Source of the DNA: Chamaecrista fasciculata
Lineage: Eukaryota > Streptophyta > Magnoliopsida > Fabales > Fabaceae
Assembly (NCBI GenBank): GCA_003254925.1
Contig: QANZ01009179.1
Location: 68,491 to 132,490, forward strand
Direction: 5' to 3'
Length of the DNA: 64,000 nucleotides
The position numbers and the translations under genes were made by a program. Below, piece after piece: positions 22,692 through 33,066 of the stretch. The notes under the pieces are model-generated. The model did not search any database. It saw only the letters and a program-made list of their open reading frames with translations, and had not been told where the DNA came from. Position 1 is the stretch's first letter. Every line of letters starts with the position of its first letter.

Positions 22692-24473
22692 TATTTATAT
22701 GTTGAATTGGATACAAAATTAATTTCTATGGATTCTCTTAATTCAATGCATTAAATTCATCCCCATTAAATTCAATGCACAATTAACGAAAATGACGTCA
22801 CTGACCATTATTATTTTCTTAAAACAAAAATTGACTTTTCATTTCTATTAAAAATCAATTTATACTTGGGCCGGCCTATTGCTTGAATAATCAAGTTCAA
22901 TTTTTCAAGCCTTTTTTTTAACAAAAAAGATTGGGCTTGGGTTTTCTTTTTTCCTTTTTATTTTAAACTCGCAATCTTATATTTTTTGTTGGGTGACTAA
23001 GCCTCGATTCTCATATATCTATTAATCGATAGTCAACGACTAATCTCTAACTTATTTGAGTTCACTATTCGATAGATAAAGAATTAACTTTGAAACCTTA
23101 ACTCATTCCCAATCTTGGCTTATATCAATATATTTTGTCTGCGTCTGTCAATGTATTGAAAAAATTTAAGAGGTTTTCCTTGGCTTTGTCCGTAAGTCTC
23201 GAGAGAGTAAAGTGTCGTAGGGGTGAAAAATGCAAGCATGATGGCTTGGGAAGAGATTTTTTCTATTTGTTTTATTGTTTAATTTGATTAACAGATAAAC
23301 TATCTACTCCATCATATTGGTTCCAAGTATTGTCACATATTAATTCCTTGATGTATTTTGCTCTCACTTTTCTTATGCATACATACACATGATCATAAGG
23401 AACTATAATTAAGTGTTGTGTGACAAAATATATAATGCATGTGTTGGTTGTGACAGGGGAAGTGAATTAATTAATCTAAGGAAGAAGAGATNCTATTAAA
23501 TATATATATAGTAGAGTCATAAATGAATAAGCATTTTCCAAGTATTTCTATTATTTTCAATATGGATAGTTTAGTCTTTTTATCTCATTTTTCTTTTCAT
23601 TCTAGGTGAGCCAATCATTTTCTTAATCTGTGTGTATTTACCTTAAACATCAGATATATAGAACCGGAGGGAGTATTTATATGTTGAATTGGATACAAAA
23701 TTAATTTCTATGGATTCTCTTAATTCAATGCATTAAATTCATCCCCATTAAATTCAATGCACAATTAACGAAAATGACGTCACTGACCATTATTATTTTC
23801 TTAAAACAAAAATTGACTTTTCATTTCTATTAAAAATCAATTTATACTTGGGCCGGCCTATTGCTTGAATAATCAAGTTCAATTTTTCAAGCCTTTTTTT
23901 TAACAAAAAAGATTGGGCTTGGGTTTTCTTTTTTCCTTTTTATTTTAAACTCGCAATCTTATATTTTTTGTTGGGTGACTAAGCCTCGATTCTCATATAT
24001 CTATTAATCGATAGTCAACGACTAATCTCTAACTTATTTGAGTTCACTATTCGATAGATAAAGAATTAACTTTGAAACCTTAACTCATTCCCAATCTTGG
24101 CTTATATCAATATATTTTGTCTGCGTCTGTCAATGTATTGAAAAAATTTAAGAGGTTTTCCTTGGCTTTGTCCGTAAGTCTCGAGAGAGTAAAGTGTCGT
24201 AGGGGTGAAAAATGCAAGCATGATGGCTTGGGAAGAGATTTTTTCTATTTGTTTTATTGTTTAATTTGATTAACAGATAAACTATCTACTCCATCATATT
24301 GGTTCCAAGTATTGTCACATATTAATTCCTTGATGTATTTTGCTCTCACTTTTCTTATGCATACATACACATGATCATAAGGAACTATAATTAAGTGTTG
24401 TGTGACAAAATATATAATGCATGTGTTGGTTGTGACAGGGGAAGTGAATTAATTAATCTAAGGAAGAAGAGAT
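22511..24473 (+). repeat. Exact 981-base direct repeat joined by one N
   Basis: 22511-23491 and 23493-24473 appear identical base for base wherever I compared them. A single N at 23492 separates them. The repeat includes the right part of the Stowaway element and the leader just before the copy B start codon. Unit A has only one copy. The best reading is two overlapping contig ends that were not merged. Confidence 0.9.
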
Positions 24474-24511
24474 TAATTAAGAAGAAAGGGAAGATTAATT
24501 AAGTATTAAAA

Positions 24512-27500
24512 ATGAGTACCGGAGAGGAGTCAGCTGATCAGGCAAATTTGAGGAGGAGTGCAAGAATCATTGCTTTAGAAGAGAGAAAAGAAAAGGAGAA
24601 GAAAGAGCTTCAAGCTGCAAGAAAGAACAACAACAACAAAATCAAAAACAATGGTGGCAATACTACTAATAGTGCAATGGATAAAGGAAAAGGAAAGGCC
24701 ATTGAAGTTGAACATGGTTTTGACTTCATGGATGATGACTCTCACAATTCTGATAATGCCAATGATGATGATTACCTGCAGTATGCTCCAACCAAGAAGA
24801 AGGGACGCAAGAGTAAAACACTTCAACAACTCATAATGCAGGTATGTATACATATATCATATTCCGTCAAAGTATGATAATTTTGATCTTTGAACTATCA
24901 AGTGAATTTTGTTTTAGAACTTTCTTATTTGTTTCATAATTACTTTAAAACATGATTTTATTTTATTTTTGCCATTATCTCTGATTTGACGGTTGAGATG
25001 GACGATTTTTCTATTGATAGAGAGAAAAAAAACTTCCTTCTTAATCACAAATGGGAGATAAACAACTATGGTCAATTTTCTTTTCTAAGAGGGAAGAATT
25101 TTCTGTTTTTCTTTGTTAACTCATTTATTATGATACGCATGGAAGTCGTTCAAGTCATGTGTCCAACAAATAAAAAAGTTTGAATATCAAAATAGAACCA
25201 AAAAAAATTGAAAACCAAAACAGAAGTTTCTACAGTTCAAAATACTAAAATAGAGTTTTAAACATTGCTAGAATAATATGGTTTCACCACTTTGTTTGCA
25301 TAATATGCTAGCATGCTACAGAAGGATTGACCTATAAGTATATAAATGGTTTTAGTCTGATACTAACCTCTAATAATTCTTTTACACAGCCCATGCCCAC
25401 TGGACAACACAGTGGAAGAAATAAATGTAAGCTTGTCAATTACTTATATATATATATATATATATATATATTCATGAGATCGACTTATGTTGTGTATGAA
25501 ATTAAATTTTGTACTCATATTTCAGGGTCATCTAGATTCTCACTTAAGGACGTGCTTGAATTTGTCCTGGATGCCCTTCAAAGGTCATATACAAAACCCG
25601 TGTTTATATATATATAGAACATACATATAATGGCATAATTAATTAAGCTTCAAAGTGTAAATAATTATAACATATATGTGTAGGAGAGACACGTTTGGGC
25701 TATTTGCTGAACCGATCAATTCTCGTGATGAAGTGAGTTTCTTCTTTTTGGTTATTCCATATATATAATTGTCTTATTTATTTTTGGTTAAAGTGTATTT
25801 TTTGTCTCGTATCTTTTTTTTATGTGTATCTTTTTTCGTTACACTTTTGGTCACATATCTTTTGCTCATATATATCTCAATTTGGTCTCATATATTTTTT
25901 TGTTACACTTATGGTTCCATATGTTTTGGTCTGATCACAGAATTGGTACGGTCTCATTTCTCTTGGTCATATTGCAAAATTAGTCTCATTATCTCATATC
26001 TTTACAAATTGTTCTACATTATATTGTGCCACATTGTGGGACTAAGGGTGAAATTTTTTGCAAAGATATGGAACTAAATCTGTAACAAAAAATATATGAG
26101 ACCAATTATACAATTGATCAAAAGTGCAACAAAAAAATATACGAGTCTAAATTGAGACTTGAGCAAAAAATTTAGGATCAAAAGTACATTTTAGCCTTTA
26201 TTTTAACTATTTGTTTGTTGGCGTTGAGCAATACAGTGAATGTTAGTAGTATATATAATTATATATAGTATTATTGGTTTGGTTGGAAATGTATGTGCAG
26301 GTTTACTACAGAATTGTGAAGCAGCCTATGGATTTCGCTACTATGCGAGCCAAACTTCACAAAAACTTGTATACTGACCTGGAATCATTTAAGGTCATAA
26401 TTAATTATATTCTTCTAATATTATTAAGTCATTATAACAAAACTATACTATATAGTAAATATATATACATACAATATTACAATACTATACTTTTTAAGTT
26501 TTTTTCCATGTTATTTTGAATGATATGTACATATATATATTTAATATGCAGCGAGACGTGTATTTAATATGCTCCAACGCTACGAGTATTCATCCCTCAA
26601 CTTCATTCCATTACCAAGTGGTATGACCAAATGCTCAAAAGTGTAATACTTAATTATATGCAAAAACAAATTAACACCTAGTAATTAATTGCTTTTGTTC
26701 AACATGTTTATATATATATATATATATATAATATTGCAGAGTGAAGGAATACGTGAAGTTGCAACATCGATGTTTAGTGGCCTACAAATTGACCCCGGAA
26801 GATTTGACTCATTAGTTCAAATTTGCCAGCTCAAAATCGGAGGAAGAAATCTTCACAGACCTAAAAACTTGGCATGCTTCAAGCACCTTATCCCTACTGG
26901 TACCTTCATAACAATATATAATTTATTATTAAGATTGGATTAAATTGTCATTTTGGTCCTAAATGTATGCTCTAATAATTATTTTTATCTTTTATGTTTC
27001 AAATAAAATGTTCAAATTGGTCTTAAATGTTGACAAAAATATTTCATTTTGGTCCCAAATTGTTGAATATGATTATATTTCTTTCGTTTTAAATTCAAAT
27101 ATGACGAATTCAAAGCTAAGTATTTTTCACAATGAGAAACATGACCAAATTCAAGAATTTGATACCAAAATAAAATATTTCGTCAACATTTATAACCAAT
27201 TTGAACATTTTGAAATATAAAGACCAAAATGAACATTTTGATATCTATATTTAATGTCTGAGAATGTATTCGAATAGGATTGCTTCCAATAAAAAAATAT
27301 TTTCAAAATTATATATACATATATATATATGATTTTGAAAGATTAACTAAAATTAATCTACTTATATATATATATACTACTATACTGTACACTAAAATTG
27401 TATTTATACTGTGTACTTTATTTCCTACAGAGAGAGTCTGTGGTGCAAATAATACAATGCAACCTAAATTAGAGAGGAGGCTCACCTATATGCCTCCCAA

Positions 27501-27856
27501 AGATGATTCCATGTTTTCTCAGGTTGTGGAAGCACACAAAGAAAACTTACAAGTAAGTGTACATATGTGAACCACCATTTTAAACATTATGTTAAAGAAT
27601 TCTTATACTTTTTAGGTTAAAGTATAATTTTGGTCACATAACTTTTACTCAGGTTTCAATTCGATTCCATAATTTATTTTGTTGCACTTCTTGTCTCATA
27701 TCTTTGCTAAAAATTCGACATTGGGAAACTAGCGATAAAACTTTTTCAAAGATATGGGACCAAAAGATATGAGACCAAAAGTGCAACAAAAAGAGTTACA
27801 GGACCAAATTGAAACATAAAAAAAAGATATAGGATCAAATCTTCCGAACCAAGAAA

Positions 27857-27922
<66 letters not shown>

Positions 27923-29548
27923 TGATTTTACTATTATTATTATTATTTTGGTCATGCTTGTGTGTGATATTGATTGCAGTATATCAGCCCTGCTATTCCT
28001 AGTGATTACAAAGAAAGTTTAGCCCGATTTACCGAAGGCTTGGGCCCTACTGCCCAAAAAGTTGCAGCCAAACAAATAGAACGACTTCGTTTCAACCAAA
28101 TGCTTTTTGGTGAAACACCAAGCCCAAATCCTCTGGCTCATTTCTTACACACTACTACTAGTACTGGTACTGCTGCTGCTTCTACTTCACAAGAACCAGC
28201 ACCACATGCTCCTGTCATGCAAGGCCCATCATCATCTAATGGGCCCAACGGGCCTAATGGGCCTATGACTATCCCTTTTGCTACTCCTGAAGAAACATAT
28301 AATAGCAACAACGACCTTGAGCAATCAATCAGTGACTTGAGGAAGTGTGGGGATATTGTTGGTTGGAATACTCCAGGTTCATTGCTTGGTGATGATGCTT
28401 ATTCTAAGGACCAAAATGAAGGAGGCAGTGGTTTTACTGGATTGGATTTGAATAATGACAAAATGGGCTCTATCTCTTCTTTGCTGACTGGGCCTGGGCT
28501 TCCCTCATCTAATCTCAATCTCATTGACCGTTTCACGGCCCATGCTGCTACTAGAAATCCTCAAGGATCTAACACCCGGGCTCATTGTCAGGCCCAGGTC
28601 TGGCCCACTACTATCATCTCTGGGCCTCAGCCCAAGCCTTTGAGCAACATCAACAGACGCTACTCTGAGTTGTTCTCGACTCTGCCCCAATCCACTAATA
28701 ATCTCTCAAGCCCATCTCTTGACCTGCTGTCTCAGATCATGAAGCCCACGGATCAGCCCATCATGGATTATAATTATAGTAACGTTTCTGAGCAATCACC
28801 TTTTCTGAATGGGAATAATAATTTCACATTTCAATCTTTCATGTCTCTACTAAAGTCCCAAGAGCCCCTGATGACTGATTATGACTTTTCTGGGCCGTCA
28901 ATGCAACCTCAGCCTCACGAGAAGCCCACAGAGCCCATGAACTTTACATGGCAATCTTTCATGCCTCAATCAAGGCCCAATAATGAAAACATAGCTGCGG
29001 GCTCTACTAGCCTTTATGGGCAATCTTTAGCACCTCAGGCCCAGAAGCTTAAGGCTCCCATGATTGAGCCCATGATGGGTTATAGTCTCTCTGAACACTC
29101 CTTTTTGTCCCAGGCTTTGCAAAGCCCACAAGAGCCCATGATTGGGTATAATAATAATTTCTCAACCAATTTTCAATCTATGTTGGGCTCAACAAACTTC
29201 AACAATGTTATGCCCTCCGTCCCAGAAAATGCAAGCCTTTATACTCCAGCACCACCACCACAACAACAACAAATGTATGGGCTTTCTCAAGATCCATTGG
29301 CAATGCAACCTGGGCCTGGGCCCAGCCTGATGAGCGGCCCATTGGGCTTTTTTCCCCAAGATGATTCTGTACAGCTGCCACCATTACCCCAAACTTTATC
29401 TGATGAAATGCCGATGGGCCTTGATGCATACTATGGGCCTACTTCTATGGGGGCCCAGCCCGCAGGAGGAGGAGTAGAAGCTGCTGCTCCAACTTCACAG
29501 ATTCTTTGGGATGATCCTCGTCTCCCCAATCTGTCTCTTCAGCTCTAA
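24512..29548 (+). CDS. Bromodomain protein copy B (BRD1/2/13, BRD7/9-like family), intact
   Basis: Nine exons: 24512-24841, 25390-25426, 25526-25583, 25684-25732, 26301-26393, 26552-26617, 26740-26899, 27431-27552, 27980-29548; 827 residues, all introns GT-AG, phases consistent. Residues 1-110: RRSARIIALEERKEKEKKE, an acidic stretch (DFMDDDSHN) and a basic KKKGRKSK. Residues about 128-225: bromodomain, with FSLKDVLEFVLDALQ (helix Z), FGLFAEPINSRDEVYY (ZA loop), the PMD turn at 167-169 and RDVYLICSNATSIHPS. The usual acetyl-lysine-binding Asn is replaced by His203. Residues about 265-365 (ERRLTYMPPKDDSMFS; ESLARFTEGLGPTAQKVAAKQIE) resemble the conserved region C-terminal to the bromodomain in Arabidopsis BRD1/2/13, which belong to SWI/SNF complexes. 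The remaining about 450 residues are disordered-looking, rich in N, Q, P, M and S, with repeats of the type EPMMGY. A nuclear chromatin role is inferred from family only. Confidence 0.92.
24875..25265. mobile_element. Degraded foldback MITE in intron 1 of copy B
   Basis: Orthologous to 13215-13690. The left arm is ttttgatctttgaactatc and the right arm is attctaaaa/gttcaaaatactaaaat. It is shorter than the copy A version because of internal deletions. Confidence 0.6.
25786..26196. mobile_element. Mutator-like foldback MITE in intron 4 of copy B, 411 bp
   Basis: The ends ggttaaagtgtattttttg and ggatcaaaagtacatttt-agcc form inverted repeats. The flanks tttattttt (25777-25785) and tttatttta (26197-26205) match at eight of nine positions. 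It interrupts the bromodomain between exons 4 and 5 without touching splice sites. Confidence 0.75.
26950..27245. mobile_element. Foldback MITE in intron 7 of copy B (partner at 14840-15175 in copy A)
   Basis: The left arm cattttggtcctaaatgtatg and the right arm ending aaagaccaaaatgaacatttt are inverted. The same insertion sits in intron 7 of copy A, so it is older than the duplication. Same family as 49103-49660 and 52838-53275. Confidence 0.6.
27613..27848. mobile_element. Foldback MITE in intron 8 of copy B (partner at 15601-15896 in copy A)
   Basis: The left end ggttaaagtataattttggt and the right end aggatcaaatcttccgaacc are inverted. The partner in copy A starts agggcaaagtgcacttttgg. 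The (ATT)n tract follows at once in both copies. Confidence 0.55.
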
Positions 29549-30450
29549 TTAATCATAATATTTATGGTAAAATTAATAATGTAATGCCAAACTATGAAAG
29601 GCCTTTATTGTGTGACCAAAGTGGTTAAAACTTGTGGTATGCTTTGTTCCTTTTATATTTCCTTCCTTCAGTAATAATCAGTGCTCTGTGTTTGTTTAAT
29701 TTGATGTATGGGATGATATAATTAATAGCTATGCATGCATGCCTTTAAAAGTTTCTTGTTTTATTATTGAGTCACTGCACTATCAATCTATCAGCTGCTA
29801 GCTACATGTACTCCCAAACACATCAGATATCTTGGTCTCTTTAACACTTTGATTATTTTAGTAGAGTGAAAAGTTGAAAACTTGTTTTATTATGGGCATA
29901 TAAAGCCAGATGTTCTAGATTTCTCTGTAATTCAAAGAGAGATTAGAATAAAACAAACTGTTTTACTTAAAGAAAAATTTAAATGAAATCATGCCTGCAT
30001 TGTACTTCAAATCTTTCTCTGAACTATAGAAAGATTCAAAAGAGTGAATTAAAATGATCCAAATTTGAATAATAGTGGAAAAGCTGAAATTAAGTTCTGT
30101 GTTTTGTTCTTTAAAAAAGAAAAAAGAAAGAAGAAAAGAGTGGGTGTTGAAGTTGAAGAAGAGCATAAATATTGATATTAGAGTGTGCACACCCGACAGA
30201 AAGTGGGATCCACCTCAGCAGGTGAAGATAAAATCAGAAGGTGTGCCCCTTTATCCATCATCACCACCCCCACCTATATTATTATTATTGCTTTTCTCTG
30301 CCACCCTGCTTCTCTAAATCCACCCTCCAATCATAAACATTTTATACATCACACACATATATAACATATATCATGATAAAAGGAAAGGAAGTGATCTAGG
30401 GAAATTTTATGTATATTAAATACTGAAATGAGCAAGTTAATATATATATA
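29549..30450. other. 3' flank of copy B and low-complexity DNA
   Basis: The 3' UTR probably ends within the first 150-250 bases (an aataat-rich stretch). The rest is AT-rich with an A/G-rich run near 30110-30160 and a CCACC-rich stretch near 30260-30320. No gene was recognised. Confidence 0.4.
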
Positions 30451-30726
30451 GGTAAAAGTATATTTTTGATCCCATAATTTTTGTTTAGGTCTTATATTAG
30501 TTATATTAGTGTTGTAACTTTTTTTATTGCACTTTTAACCTCATATTTTTTGTTCAAGTTTCAATTTGGTCCCGTGTTGCACTTTTAACCTCATATATTT
30601 ATAAAAACTTACACCATTTTATGAATTTTTTTGTAAAGATATAAGATTAAAAGTGCAACAAAATATAATACAGGATCAAATTGAGACATGAGTAAAAAAC
30701 ATGAGATCAAAAATGCACTTTTTCCC
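30451..30726. mobile_element. Mutator-like foldback MITE, 276 bp
   Basis: The ends ggtaaaagtatatttttgat and atcaaaaatgcactttttccc are inverted. The flanks are both atatatata (30442-30450, 30727-30735), consistent with a 9-bp duplication, although the surrounding TA repeat weakens that evidence. Confidence 0.65.
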
Positions 30727-31414
30727 ATATATATATATATATATAGTCATTCTTATGTTAAAACAGAATTGAATTATAAAAAAGTATACCACTACAGTGG
30801 TACCCTATATATGTATATATTATATGTTTTTGTGTGTGTGTGGGAGAAGAGTTGGTGAAGATATGGCAGAGAGCTTTTTAGTTTTTACCTTATATTTCAT
30901 TTCAGAGTGGCATGTTACTATCAATTAAATTATAAGTTGGACCACACAGAGCACAGAAGCAAAGCCCCCACACTTATTTAATGTACTGGAGTTACACTGC
31001 TGTTAAGAGACTTGTCACCATCTTTCTTTTTTCTTTCTTTTTTTTTGTGGGGGAAAAATAATAATTAATAATAATGTAGCTAGCTAGCAGTGACGCATAA
31101 TAAGCCAGAGATATATATATGTTAGGTTGATATGAACCCAGACACACATGTACAGTGAACTGAGATTTATATGATATTGATATTATCAAATATCAGAAGA
31201 AGTAAACTAAAAACAAATATAAATGAATGAATAGCTAGCGGTCATGAGTCATAGTTTCTTCGTATATTCCTGCTGTTTACCACTGAAAATTAATCCTTCA
31301 CTTTCGCTTTCTGACGACGGCGATAGAGAGAATTTTACTACACGACAAAACATTAATAACTGCCACACATTTTTGCTATAATCAAATCCATATATATGCA
31401 TGCATAAAATAAGA
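30727..31414. other. AT-rich spacer, no gene seen
   Basis: TA tracts occur at both sides, with a T-rich run near 31020-31050 and a short GC-richer patch (ctgacgacggcgatagag, about 31310). Nothing assignable on either strand. Confidence 0.4.
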
Positions 31415-32297
31415 GGTGATAATTTTATTTTTAGTTTTCAAATTAATTTTGTTCCTTACACTTTTTGTTGTTTTCTTTAGTATTTAATTTTTATCATTAA
31501 TCCAAATTAAACATGATTATCTTTAATTTCTGTTTTGAGATATTGACTAATTTTCTCTCATGTATATCTTAATAAGCAAATTAAGAGTCATCAAATAGAG
31601 ATAAATTTACAGTTGATTTTTTTCTTTTCTCAAAATGCCAACTCACTAGGGATAATCAAAATATTCAAAGTAAATGGAGATCCTAAAATTTTACTCACGA
31701 GTTTAGGTTTAAACTCGGATCCAACCTTAATAGGTCCGAGTCTAGGTCCTTGTATATGGCGGTACCCTACTATACCCGCACCTTACCCCATACCCTACTA
31801 ATAATAATAAATATTTCTTTATATATATAAAAACCTTTTTTGTTGAGAAAATATTAAATATTTCATAAATATTGAAATATTTTATTAATACATTTCTATT
31901 TATGATTTTTTTTATTTTTAGTAGTTATAGATAAAAAAGTTAAATGAAAAAAAGTTTTATATCAATAAAAAATAATTATTTTAGAATCTCTTCAGGTCCA
32001 AATGCGGGTATAGAGATGGAGATATTTTGATATCCGCTCATATTTAGGTCCGAGTACAGGTATCATAATATTCTACTCATGACTATCCCTACAACTCACC
32101 TATCAAGATTTATATGAGAAAAAAATTATTCAAGTCGAGTATCTAGTTCAGAGATAATAACAACAGAAATTAGACAAAATCATACTTTAAACTAACAATG
32201 TAACAAGTAAAAAAGCTTGAGGACCAAAATTGAACCAAATGAAATATGAAGATGAAACAGAATTTACCATATAATTCAAAGACTAAAATGAAGAATG
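31415..32297. mobile_element. Foldback MITE split by a nested hAT-like element
   Basis: The left arm ttttagttttcaaattaat at about 31430 and a right arm ending aattcaaagactaaaatgaag at about 32295 belong to the family seen in intron 1 of both bromodomain genes. The middle is interrupted by the 31647-32091 insertion. Confidence 0.5.
31647..32091. mobile_element. hAT-like element, 445 bp, nested
   Basis: The ends tagggataatca and tgactatcccta are inverted repeats. There is an exact 8-bp duplication, caactcac, at 31639-31646 and 32092-32099. The interior has ggtaccctactatacccgc and gcgggtatagagatgg motifs, typical of a plant non-autonomous hAT repeat. No coding capacity. Confidence 0.85.
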
Positions 32298-32485
32298 ACC
32301 AACAACAAATTTTTTAATATCTAATATTGCATTTAGATGAAGTAACTTAATTAACAAAAAATTTTGAATTTCTTCTTCCTCTTAAATTATTCTCATTCAA
32401 ACATGATATATAATAAGACTCTAAAATTCAGGCAAGTCTCTGCACAAATACCATACCAAGCAATCATTTAGTCATTAAAAAATAA

Positions 32486-33066
32486 GGCTTAAGTGCAATT
32501 TTGGTCCCCTAACTTTTGAAAAGGTCTCAATTTCGTCCTCTAACTTTTTTTGTTGCAATTTTGGTCCCTTAACTTTTGCAAAGGTCTCAATTTGGTCCCC
32601 TAACTTTCGCAAAGGTCTCAATTTAGTCCCCTAACTTTTTTTGTTGCAATTTTGGTCTCCTAACTCTTGAAAACGTTTCACTATTGGTCCCAAGTGCACT
32701 TCCAAGTCATGAAAACGTCTCCGCATAATGGTCCTTTTTTAATCCACTTCACCCATATTTGTCACGTCATCAGCCAACTCAGCCTGCCAGATCGGCACTA
32801 ACGGCAGATAATGGATGGAAAAAGTGCACTTGGGACCAACAGTGAGACGCTTTCAAAAGTTAGGGGACCAAAATTGCAACAAAAAAAGTTAGGGGACCAA
32901 ATTGAGACCTTTACGAAAGTTAAGGGACCAAAATTGCAACAAAAAAAGTTAGGGGACCAAATTGAGCCCTTTGCGAAAATTAGGGGACCAAAATTGCAAC
33001 AAAAAAAGTTAGAGGACCAAATTGAGACCTTTGCGAAAGTTAAGGGACCAAAATTGCACTTAAGCC
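32486..33066. mobile_element. Mutator-like foldback MITE with internal 60-bp repeats, 581 bp
   Basis: The ends are ggcttaagtgcaattttggt and accaaaattgcacttaagcc. The exact 9-bp duplication aaaaaataa is at 32477-32485 and 33067-33075. Each arm contains several copies of a roughly 60-bp unit (agttaggggaccaaattgag...). Because 60 is a multiple of three, the right arm shows a repetitive open frame that should not be taken for a gene. Confidence 0.88.

Larger units (their letters stand above)
18308..29560 (+). repeat. Tandem segmental duplication, unit B
   Basis: Partner of 8566-17621. It is longer because of independent insertions (hAT-like at 19730, Stowaway at 22402, a MITE at 25786) and an exact 981-base repeat at 22511-24473 that is probably an assembly error. 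It contains the intact bromodomain gene. Confidence 0.85.
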
